NCBI GenBank assembly: GCA_020845495.1
Contig: JADLFM010000193.1
Span: forward strand, 1-48,108
Length of the DNA: 48,108 nucleotides
Reading direction: 5' to 3'
Source: Chloroflexota bacterium
GTDB taxonomy: Bacteria; Chloroflexota; UBA6077; JACCZL01
Part shown: piece by piece, positions 41,475-48,108 of the stretch
Layout of the letters: every line of letters begins with the position of its first letter
How positions within the stretch are numbered: position 1 is the first letter of the stretch
The notes under the pieces: model-generated
What the model was told of the DNA's origin: nothing
The model's input: the letters and a program-made list of their open reading frames with translations, nothing else
The model's database searches: none
Program-made: the position numbers and the translations under genes

Positions 41475-43520
41475 ATGGTGTGGAAGCGGCTCACCGCGTG
41501 GACCGGCGGGACCGTCGCCGGACTAGCTGTCTGTCCGGCGACCGGCGGCGATGCGAGCGGTCTCCCCGCCGCTGGACCGTCCGTTCTCGCGACGACGCTG
41601 CCCGGCCTGTTCCGCTCGACGGACGGCGGACGCTCCTGGGCTCCGGCGAGCAGTGAGGGCACCGTCCCCCTGGGCGAGGTGATCGCGCGCTCTCCGACGT
41701 TCGAGCACGACCGAACGTTGTTCCTCGGCGGCCGCGACGGGTTGTACCGCTCCGACGATGGCGGTAGTCGCTGGCGGCGCATCCTGACTGGCGGACCGAT
41801 CCACGCCGTTGCGCTTTCGCCGCGCTTCTCCGACGACGGACTGCTGTTTGCCGGAACGGCGGAGGATGGCATCCTCCGCTCCGATGACCGTGGTGAGACC
41901 TGGAGCGGGGCGAACGCCGGCGTCGTCGACCTTGCCGTCCTAGCCCTCGCGCTCTCGCCGACCTTCCCGCGCGATCGCATCGGCTTCGCCGGCACCGGTT
42001 CGAGCCTGCTACGGACCCGGAACGGCGGCCAGTCCTGGCGCGAGGTCGAGCTTGGAGTAGACGAGGCGGCGATCCAGACCATTGCCCTCTCGCCACGCTT
42101 CAGCGACGACCGTATCGCCCTGGCCGGCACCGAGTCACACGGGCTTCTGCGTTCAGGCGACGGCGGCACCACCTGGGAGACGGTGGCGGACGTGCCCGGC
42201 GTCGGCGTCACCGCTATCGCCTGGTCCGAGCGCGGACTAGCTGCCGCGACCGATGCTGGCATCTTCGTTTCCGATGATGGCGGTGAGCGCTGGCGGCCAG
42301 CCGGCGCGCTGCCGGGACCAGTGCTCAGCCTGGCGTTCACCTCCCCCGATGCTGCCGTTACGGCAGATCCAACGCGGAGTGCCGACGACCGAAGCGGCAA
42401 CTGGGATGCGCGCTCGGTCGCGGAGCGGGTGTCGGATGGCGGCAGCGCGAGCCTACTGGCCGGCCTGCTCCACCTCGGTATCGCCCGCTCGTCCGACGGC
42501 GGTGCTTCCTGGTCGCTCGCTAACGACGGCCTCCAGGCGACGCTGCTCACCCATCTCGCCGTCTCGCCAGCGTTTGCCGAGGACCGCACGCTCTTCGTCG
42601 CCGGCGGTGAAGGCGGGGTGCTCATCTCTCGCGATGGGGGCGCGAACTGGACCAGTCACACCATCGATCCGGACGAGACGCCGGTATCGGCGCTGGCAGT
42701 CTCGCGACGCTACGCCGAGGATCGCACCGTCTTCGCAGCGACGGCCGGCGGCCTCTGGCGCTCGCTGGACGGCGGTGAGCAGTGGGCGCATGTCACCAGC
42801 GCACCGCTCCCGGCTCCGACCGTCCTGGCGAGCGTGCTCTCAACTGATGAGCGCGCGAGCGTCTTCGCGGGCGGGACCAACGGCGCACTCATGCGCACCG
42901 ACGATGGCGGCCGGTCCTGGCGACAACCGGGCCGCATCGAAGGCGCAGCGGTCGGGCCGGTGCCATCACGCTTCGAGACGATCGCGCTGCTCGCCTCGCC
43001 CCTCTATGCGCGCAATCGGACCCTCTACGCCGCCACCGCCCAGCCCCATCAGCCGGATGCCGCGATGCTCCGTCTCTGGCGCTCGACTGACGGCGGGCGT
43101 CACTGGACCTCCCTGCTCGACGTCACCGGCCCGCCACTCCTCCCGATCGCCAGTCCGCCCGCGGCCGGTGGAGACATCGTGCTCGTCGGCGTCGGGGACC
43201 GGGTCGTACGGCCTGCCCCGCACATGCGCGAGGTGCGCGGTGGCGTGCGCCGGCCGATCTGGCAGGAGGCCCGGCTCGGTCCTGACGTTAGCTCGATCTC
43301 GGCGCTCGCAAGCGCGCCGGACGGCCGCATCGCCTACGCCGCGACGAACGCCGGTATCTACCGCTCGGCCGACGAGGGCCGGACGTTCGCGGCCTGGAGC
43401 GACGGGCTCGACGGGAGCGGTGTCGTCGCCCTCGCCATCAGCCCCGCTCGCGACGACGGCTGGCAGGTCTTCGCCCTCGGCCTGGGCGGCGCACTCTGGA
43501 CCCGCGAAGACGGCGCCTGA
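41475..43520 (+). CDS. BNR/sortilin-type beta-propeller protein
   Basis: 681 aa built from repeated Asp-box blades: LFRSTDGGRSWAPASSEG, LYRSDDGGSRWRRI, LRSDDRGETWSGA, LRTRNGGQSWREVE, LLRSGDGGTTWETV, FVSDDGGERWRPAG, ARSSDGGASWSLAN, LISRDGGANWTSHT, MRTDDGGRSWRQPG and others, some twelve or more copies of S/T-x-D-G-G-x-x-W. These fold as one or two propellers like Vps10/YCF48/exo-sialidase-like proteins. There is no signal peptide that I can trust: the N-terminus (MVWKRLTAWTGGTVAGLAVC) is only weakly hydrophobic. No sialidase catalytic triad is evident. The likely role is a scaffold or ligand-binding protein. ATG 41475 follows AGAGGGAG. Confidence 0.85.
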   Translation: MVWKRLTAWTGGTVAGLAVCPATGGDASGLPAAGPSVLATTLPGLFRSTDGGRSWAPASSEGTVPLGEVIARSPTFEHDRTLFLGGRDGLYRSDDGGSRWRRILTGGPIHAVALSPRFSDDGLLFAGTAEDGILRSDDRGETWSGANAGVVDLAVLALALSPTFPRDRIGFAGTGSSLLRTRNGGQSWREVELGVDEAAIQTIALSPRFSDDRIALAGTESHGLLRSGDGGTTWETVADVPGVGVTAIAWSERGLAAATDAGIFVSDDGGERWRPAGALPGPVLSLAFTSPDAAVTADPTRSADDRSGNWDARSVAERVSDGGSASLLAGLLHLGIARSSDGGASWSLANDGLQATLLTHLAVSPAFAEDRTLFVAGGEGGVLISRDGGANWTSHTIDPDETPVSALAVSRRYAEDRTVFAATAGGLWRSLDGGEQWAHVTSAPLPAPTVLASVLSTDERASVFAGGTNGALMRTDDGGRSWRQPGRIEGAAVGPVPSRFETIALLASPLYARNRTLYAATAQPHQPDAAMLRLWRSTDGGRHWTSLLDVTGPPLLPIASPPAAGGDIVLVGVGDRVVRPAPHMREVRGGVRRPIWQEARLGPDVSSISALASAPDGRIAYAATNAGIYRSADEGRTFAAWSDGLDGSGVVALAISPARDDGWQVFALGLGGALWTREDGA

Positions 43521-43554
43521 GCGGGAACCCCTCACCCACCAGCGCCGGCGAGCC

Positions 43555-43586
43555 CCCTCACCCTTTCGCACGCGTGGGGGTGAGGG
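43555..43586. terminator. CCCTCACCC hairpin between convergent genes
   Basis: CCCTCACCC (43555-43563) pairs with GGGTGAGGG (43578-43586) around a 14-base loop, between the propeller stop (43520) and the GroEL-like stop (43594). The same core forms the inner arms of the inverted repeat at 23909-24005. Confidence 0.65.
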
Positions 43587-43593
43587 AGCCCTG

Positions 43594-45225
43594 CTACGGC
43601 TCGAAGGATGGTTCCACGTCTGGGCGGTGGATCAAGACGTCGGAGGTAAGGGCTGTCGCGGCGGCGCTCCCGGCCGCGTCGAGCGCCGCCTGAAGCACGG
43701 CCAGCGAATCGAGCAGGCCAGACTCCCACGGATCGACCCACTCCCCACGGAGCACGTCGAAGACTGAGCCGGGCGGCCGCTGGGTGGCTGCGTGGAGGAT
43801 CGGCGCCGGCGCGAGACCGGCGTTCGCGGCAATCGCCGCCATCGGCCCCCCGAGCGCTCGCGCCAGCACCTGGATGCCCGTCTTCTCGTCCCCGCTCATC
43901 TCCTTAGCAGCCGCTTCGAGCGCGGGCACGCAGGCCAGGTAGGCCGCCCCGCCGCCCGGCACGACACCGTCGCGGAGGCCTGCTCGCGCCGTCGCCACGG
44001 CCGCCTCGACCCGGACCTTCAATTCGGCGCGGTCGGCCGGGGTGGGCGCACCAGCCAGGATCACGGCAACGGCGCCCGCGAGCTTGCCGATCCGCTCGCG
44101 AATCTTTCCCCGCAGCCAGGTGTCGTTGCCTGCCTGGGAGAGCTCCCCACGTGCGGCGACCATCCGCCGGCGCACCGCCGCTCGATCGCCCCGGCCGCCG
44201 AGGAACCCGAATGTCGAGCGGCGGGCCCAGGCCTGACGCGCCGACCCGAGATCCTCCGCCGTCAGGTTCTCCAGCCGGTCGCCACGGTCCCGATCGAAGC
44301 ATCGAGCACCTACGATGGCCGCAAGGTCGTCCAGAATCTCCAGCCGCTGCCGGCCCATCGACGGCGCTTTCACGGCAACCGCTTCGTCGAGGATGCCGCG
44401 CTCGCGGTTGACGAGCAGGAGAGAGAGGGCCGGCTCGCTGGCCTCCGGTGCGACCACGAACAGGCTTCGACGCCCGCTCGCCAGCGTCGCCTCGACGGCC
44501 GGGAGCAACTGTTCGGCGTTGTCGAGCGCGAAGTTCACCAGCAGTATGGCCGGTTCGAGCAGCCGGACGACCGGCTCGATGCCGCGATGGAAGGCCGGCG
44601 AGAGCCAGCCGCCGTCCCAGCGGACTCCTTCGACGTACTCATAGTCGGTCTCGGCGCCGGCCGCCTCCTCGACGAGCACCGCGCCCTCCGGCCCGACCCC
44701 ATCGACGACCTCGGCGACCATCGCCGCGAGCTTCGGATCGCGCAGGACGCCGGCCACCACCCCGACGATCTCGTCCGGAGAATCGACGCGCCGAGCCTGC
44801 CGGCGTAGCCCCTCGCGGGCGATGTCGAGGCCCCGCTCGATGCCCCGTCGCAGCGCGACCGGGCTGGCGCCGGCCGCCACCTGCCGCTCGGCCTCGATCA
44901 GCAGGCGCTCGGCCAGAACGGCGGCAGTGGCGGCGCCATCGCCCACGTCTTCGAAGACTCGCCAGACGAGGTGACGGATCAGCATCGCGCCGATGTCCTC
45001 GAACGGGTCGTCGATCTGGATCGTGCGGCGAGCGATCGTGCCGCCGCTGTCGAGCACCTCGGGCGGACCGCTGCCGACGAGCGGCATGATCGCCACCGTC
45101 CGCGCGACCGGACCGAGGGTCGGGCGGATGAGCCGCGTCATCGTCGTGGCGCCGCGAATGAGCGCCGCCCGCGCAGCCGGCCCCGTAAGCATCTGTCGCG
45201 GCTCGCGCCGCCCCCGCCTGGGCAT
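43594..45225 (-). CDS. Divergent GroEL/Cpn60 paralogue with altered ATPase residues
   Basis: A 543-aa chaperonin-like protein, about normal length. Recognisable parts: RPTLGPVARTVAIMP, EVLDSGGTIARRTIQIDD, PFEDIGAMLIRHLVWRVFED, VGDGAATAAVLAERLL, DGVVPGGGAAYLACVP and a C-terminus HRPDVEPSFEP with no Gly-Gly-Met tail. By eye-alignment to E. coli GroEL, the GDGTTT phosphate loop is GDGAAT (D87 kept), the Asp at position 52 (TKDG) is Ser (LDSGG), and the Asp at position 398 (VEDAL) is Ala (VEAAV). Both changed residues are needed for ATP hydrolysis in GroEL. No groES is next to it. It is probably a specialised chaperonin subunit. ATG 45225 is used. Confidence 0.85.
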   Translation of the reverse strand: MPRRGRREPRQMLTGPAARAALIRGATTMTRLIRPTLGPVARTVAIMPLVGSGPPEVLDSGGTIARRTIQIDDPFEDIGAMLIRHLVWRVFEDVGDGAATAAVLAERLLIEAERQVAAGASPVALRRGIERGLDIAREGLRRQARRVDSPDEIVGVVAGVLRDPKLAAMVAEVVDGVGPEGAVLVEEAAGAETDYEYVEGVRWDGGWLSPAFHRGIEPVVRLLEPAILLVNFALDNAEQLLPAVEATLASGRRSLFVVAPEASEPALSLLLVNRERGILDEAVAVKAPSMGRQRLEILDDLAAIVGARCFDRDRGDRLENLTAEDLGSARQAWARRSTFGFLGGRGDRAAVRRRMVAARGELSQAGNDTWLRGKIRERIGKLAGAVAVILAGAPTPADRAELKVRVEAAVATARAGLRDGVVPGGGAAYLACVPALEAAAKEMSGDEKTGIQVLARALGGPMAAIAANAGLAPAPILHAATQRPPGSVFDVLRGEWVDPWESGLLDSLAVLQAALDAAGSAAATALTSDVLIHRPDVEPSFEP

Positions 45226-45420
45226 ACCTGTCTGGACCTCGCTCCTTCGTCCTCGCCAGAGGGCGTCGTGTCCTCATCGTTGCGCCCTCGGCGGCGTGCA
45301 CCGCATCAGGGCCGTCGCCGTAACCTGCTGCCAACGCCTTGCCGCCGAGTACGGGAGTGTACGGCTGCACCGCGTCCGCGTCAACGCTCACCCTGGCCAG
45401 GAAGCAGACAGAGCGTTCTA

Positions 45421-45448
45421 TTGGAAGCCGTCCACCGAGAAGTACTAT
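45421..45448 (+). promoter_or_regulatory. Sigma-70-like promoter for the sulfatase
   Basis: TTGGAA (45421-45426), 16-base spacer, TACTAT (45443-45448), about 60 bases upstream of the sulfatase start in a locally AT-rich stretch. Spacing is one base short of the optimum. Confidence 0.4.
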
Positions 45449-45509
45449 GCTCCGCCCGCTTCCCCATGCACAGCGCAGAGGGCATAGCAACGAGGGTACA
45501 GGGAAGAGG

Positions 45510-47018
45510 ATGGGAGCGTCACCGCCGATGGGAGAGGGTAGTACGCCCAGGCGCCCGCACGTCGTGATCGTCATGACGGATCAGCAGAAAGCGACCGCGA
45601 TCGACCTGTATGGTGGTCCGGTGCGGACGCCGCAACTCAGGCGTCTGGCTGCGAGCGGCCTCCTCTACGAGCACGCCTTTACCCCTCACCCCCTCTGCGT
45701 GCCGGCCCGCGTCTCGATGTGGACCGGCCGCTATCCGCATAGCACCGGCGCGCGCACCAACGAGACGCCGATGCCCCGTGCCGAGATCCATCTAGCCGCC
45801 CTGCTCCACGAGGCCGGTTATACGCTCGGCCACTTCGGCAAGAACCACTGTTTCACGCCGGACGATTTCGACCGTTATTTCAGGCGTGTCTTCCAGGCAA
45901 ACCACGGCGACCTGTTCGGGGATGGCATCACCGACGTCTACACCGGACCGCCGACCTGGCCGACCCGCATCGACGGCATCCCTCGGCCGGTGGGGCACGT
46001 TCGCGCCGAGCCGCCGGAGGCGTCCGCGACGTACCGCGTCACCGAGGAGGCGATCCGGTTCCTCGAAGAAGAGGGCAGCGCGCCAGACGACCATCCGCTC
46101 GCGCTGTGGATCTCGATTCCGGACCCACACACGCCCCTCCAGACCCCGGAGCCGTACGCTTCGCGCTACCGCCCTGAAGACGTCCCCACCCCGCCCTGGG
46201 CAGCCAATGAATGGGCGTCCAAGCCAGCCCGCCAGCAGATCTATGCGCGCCTGCTCGGCTACGACGACCTCCGTGAGGACGACGTCCGGCTGGCAGCCAG
46301 CCTCTACTACGGGATGATCGACTTCATCGACGAACGGATCGGCGCCGTCCTCGACACGCTCGAACGGCTGGGCATGCGTGAGGACACCATCGTCATCTTC
46401 ACGGCCGACCACGGCGACTATCTTGGCGAGCACCACCTGCTCGGCAAGTCGAATGCCTTCTACGACTGCCTGATGCGCATCCCGATGATCGTCAGTTGGC
46501 CCAGCCACCTGCCGGCCGGCGAGCGGCGTCCGGAGCTCGTGAGCCTGGTAGACGTCATGCCCACCATCCTCCGCCTGCTCGCTCTGCCCATCCCGGACGG
46601 GGTCCAGGGGCGCGTGCTGCCGGGGGTGACGGACGCTCCGGCCGGCCGAGACGCGGTGTTCGGCGAGTACGGCGCAGGCGGGCCACCGGTCTCGATGGCC
46701 GATGCCGAACGACTGTATCCGCCTGGCACCATTGGCCCACGGCCGCCGCTGCTGCGCGAGCGCGAGGGCGAGGGGCACGCCAAGATGGTCCGCACGCACC
46801 GCTGGAAGTACACCTACGACACGACCGATCGTGACGAGCTGTACGATCTGGAGGCTGATCCGTGGGAACTGACCAACCTCGCGGGTGACGCGCGCTACGC
46901 CGAGACGGTGGCCGAACTGCGCCTGCGTCTACTGGACTGGTGCCTCGAGACCGAGAACGCCCGGCCGGTGCCACTCTACTTCGTCCCGGCCTCCGAGCGC
47001 ATCGACCTGATTACCTGA
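45510..47018 (+). CDS. Sulfatase (alkaline phosphatase superfamily, FGly type)
   Basis: A 502-aa sulfatase. ATG 45510 has AGGGAAGAGG just upstream. The metal site starts with HVVIVMTDQQKATAIDLYGG, and the formylglycine signature is PLCVPARVSMWTGRYPHSTG, in which the Cys of C-x-P-x-R is oxidised to the catalytic formylglycine (a maturase is not in the window). Other conserved parts: TLGHFGKNHCF, DTIVIFTADHGDYLGEHHLL and YDLEADPWELTNLAGDARYA. It hydrolyses sulfate (or possibly phosphonate) esters, probably of a polysaccharide. No signal peptide, so a cytosolic site is suggested. It is divergent from the GroEL paralogue. Confidence 0.93.
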   Translation: MGASPPMGEGSTPRRPHVVIVMTDQQKATAIDLYGGPVRTPQLRRLAASGLLYEHAFTPHPLCVPARVSMWTGRYPHSTGARTNETPMPRAEIHLAALLHEAGYTLGHFGKNHCFTPDDFDRYFRRVFQANHGDLFGDGITDVYTGPPTWPTRIDGIPRPVGHVRAEPPEASATYRVTEEAIRFLEEEGSAPDDHPLALWISIPDPHTPLQTPEPYASRYRPEDVPTPPWAANEWASKPARQQIYARLLGYDDLREDDVRLAASLYYGMIDFIDERIGAVLDTLERLGMREDTIVIFTADHGDYLGEHHLLGKSNAFYDCLMRIPMIVSWPSHLPAGERRPELVSLVDVMPTILRLLALPIPDGVQGRVLPGVTDAPAGRDAVFGEYGAGGPPVSMADAERLYPPGTIGPRPPLLREREGEGHAKMVRTHRWKYTYDTTDRDELYDLEADPWELTNLAGDARYAETVAELRLRLLDWCLETENARPVPLYFVPASERIDLIT

Positions 47019-47665
47019 TGGATCACGTCGCAACTGGCTGAGAGTCCCCCCACGTCTCATCCGTGCGCGGGAGAGAGGCGGCTGATCCGAAAGCGCCAAT
47101 GCTCAATCACTGGTGGCGTGACCCACTGCCTGGAGGTGGTAGCGACGTCACCCGAGCCGGGCAGGCCGCTAGCGTGCCTGACCGCGCCCGATCCATGCCC
47201 TATTCGCGCCCGAACCCGGCACGGATGCTGCTAGTGGCAGTCGACGGCGCCTGGCTGCGAGCGGGATGGCCGGACCAGCGCCCGCGGATCGACCCAGCCT
47301 GAGTGCTGAGCCGAATGTCGCACATCTGGAAACTCACGACTCGTCAATGCGCGACGGGCATTCAGATGGAACGATGCGAATCGCTTGTGCGGCAGGATCC
47401 CTCTGGCTGGCGCGACACACGATCGTTCAGGCAATTTGAACCTGTTAGCCGCCGGTACAGGCGTAGAATGGCTCGGGAGGGCTCGACGCGCAAAGCGCTG
47501 TTCGGCGAGGCGGCGTGCCCGCTGGCATGAGCGGCAACGCGGACAGCGCACGGCTCCAGATACTCCGACTCGTACGCCACCTTCGTACGTCAACCTCGTA
47601 CGCCACCTCAGCGATTCGTGGCGCGGCATGGAGGCCGCGCCAACAGCGACAGAGGAGGTTGAGCG
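47019..47665. other. Intergenic region before the solute-binding lipoprotein gene
   Basis: About 650 bases with no supported gene. A 14-mer, CTCGTACGCCACCT, is repeated at 47569-47582 and 47595-47608, with a related tcgtacgtcaacct between them; these CGTACG dyads may be operator sites for the downstream ABC transporter. TAGAAT at about 47464 is a possible -10. The site AGGAGGTTGAGCG directly precedes the gene. Confidence 0.45.
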
Positions 47666-48108
47666 ATGGATTCACCGCGTCGTGCCATGCCATGGTCGCG
47701 CCGGACGTTCTTCCGGCGAGTTGGAGGGCTGAGCGTCGTCCTCGTGCTGGCGGCATGCGGCCAACCAGCAGCACCAGCCAGCAAGTCGGCCGCACCCACG
47801 CCCGCCGGTGCCGCCCCCAGTGGTCCAGCCGCAAGCAAGCCCGTCGCCACGACGGCTCCGGCCGCTCCGGCGGCGGCGCCTGCTCCGACCACGGCCGCGG
47901 CAGCCAAGCCCACTGCCGAGATCAAACCGGTGGCGTCAGGCGTCTTCAACGTCTGGTTCTCCGCCAACTGGAACACCGTCACCGACGAGGCGGTCGGCAA
48001 CACCTTCGTGGAGTGGGGCAAGCAGAACGGCGGCCTCAAGGTCGAGTGGCAATCCATCCCCGGCTCGCCGCAGCAGCTCGCCAAGGAGTCGGCCGCGCTC
48101 GCCGCCGG
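47666..48108 (+). CDS. ABC transporter solute-binding lipoprotein (partial, runs off right edge)
   Basis: 147 residues are visible, starting ATG 47666 after AGGAGG. The N-terminus MDSPRRAMPWSRRTFFRRVG has a twin-arginine motif (SRRTFF) and is followed by VVLVLAACGQP, a lipobox with Cys as acylation site. A 50-residue Ala/Pro/Thr/Lys linker follows, then GVFNVWFSANWNTVTDEAVG and FVEWGKQNGGLKVEWQSIPG, the start of a family-1 extracellular solute-binding domain. The mature protein would be membrane-anchored and capture sugars or other small molecules. The permease genes would follow outside the window. Confidence 0.85.
   Translation, partial: MDSPRRAMPWSRRTFFRRVGGLSVVLVLAACGQPAAPASKSAAPTPAGAAPSGPAASKPVATTAPAAPAAAPAPTTAAAAKPTAEIKPVASGVFNVWFSANWNTVTDEAVGNTFVEWGKQNGGLKVEWQSIPGSPQQLAKESAALAA

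Noticed and set aside
43792..44808. 338-aa open frame on the plus strand
   Set aside because: Opposite the GroEL paralogue and of Arg/His-rich composition; a shadow.
47035..47085. TPP riboswitch-like ggctgagag before the solute-binding protein gene
   Set aside because: The second conserved half (ACCUGAUC...GGGA) and the pairing arms are missing.

Overview
The window is high-G+C DNA (well over 60 % by eye) with tight bacterial gene packing, many GTG starts and AGGAGG-type ribosome sites. Several traits point to Chloroflexota, probably near Thermomicrobia/Sphaerobacter: a Tat/lipoprotein solute-binding protein with a long Ala/Pro linker, an HlyD-like adaptor with repeated 'AGP' coiled-coil units, LLM flavin oxidoreductase, sulfatase and sugar-isomerase genes, and a clpB gene with an HspR-type inverted repeat. 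No rRNA, tRNA or marker gene fixes the taxonomy, so this is inference.

Layout. 0-4.6 kb: tail of a transposase, a LuxR-type regulator with a degenerate receiver, a small XRE regulator, then an OmpR-type response regulator and PAS histidine kinase (minus strand) separated by a 77-bp hairpin-bearing tandem repeat. 5.0-16.6 kb: an exopolysaccharide locus with a WecG/TagA glycosyltransferase, a polyprenyl-P sugar transferase, an HlyD-like adaptor, a Wzz-like and a CpsD-like protein, an O-antigen-ligase/polymerase-like protein and a GT4 glycosyltransferase. Two very small membrane proteins (70 and 48 aa) lie inside it, and a convergent gene fuses an acyl carrier domain to a left-handed beta-helix acyltransferase. 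17-19.6 kb: an SDR, a two-gene HEPN module, a small coiled-coil protein and a four-helix membrane protein. 19.8-25.7 kb: clpB, an LLM oxidoreductase, a glutaredoxin-PDZ gene with an in-frame TGA exactly at the first active-site cysteine (probable selenoprotein), and an MBL-fold hydrolase. 25.8-29.3 kb: hypothetical genes, a solo LuxR HTH and a glycogen-debranching-type glycosidase. 29.8-37.4 kb: a GT4 transferase, a BON-DUF2171 protein, a Tat-exported 'LNPQPLPP' repeat protein, a metallophosphoesterase, a nucleotidyltransferase-like protein, Hsp20, a PIG-L deacetylase and a general-stress-type protein. 37.5-48.1 kb: an APC permease with a cytosolic tail, a sugar isomerase, a BNR beta-propeller, a divergent GroEL paralogue that appears to have lost two ATPase aspartates, a sulfatase and the start of an ABC solute-binding lipoprotein.

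How they fit together. The 5-15 kb block is a plausible Wzx/Wzy-style surface polysaccharide assembly line, with chain-length control (Wzz/CpsD) and polymerase, although no flippase is in the window. The right half is a loose set of stress and repair functions (ClpB, Hsp20, GroEL paralogue, general-stress protein, BON protein) mixed with carbohydrate catabolism. The strongest unusual observation is the UGA-containing glutaredoxin-PDZ gene: an SD-supported start lies upstream of the TGA, the reading frame continues into a conserved glutaredoxin, and a SECIS-like hairpin lies just downstream. The second is the GroEL paralogue.
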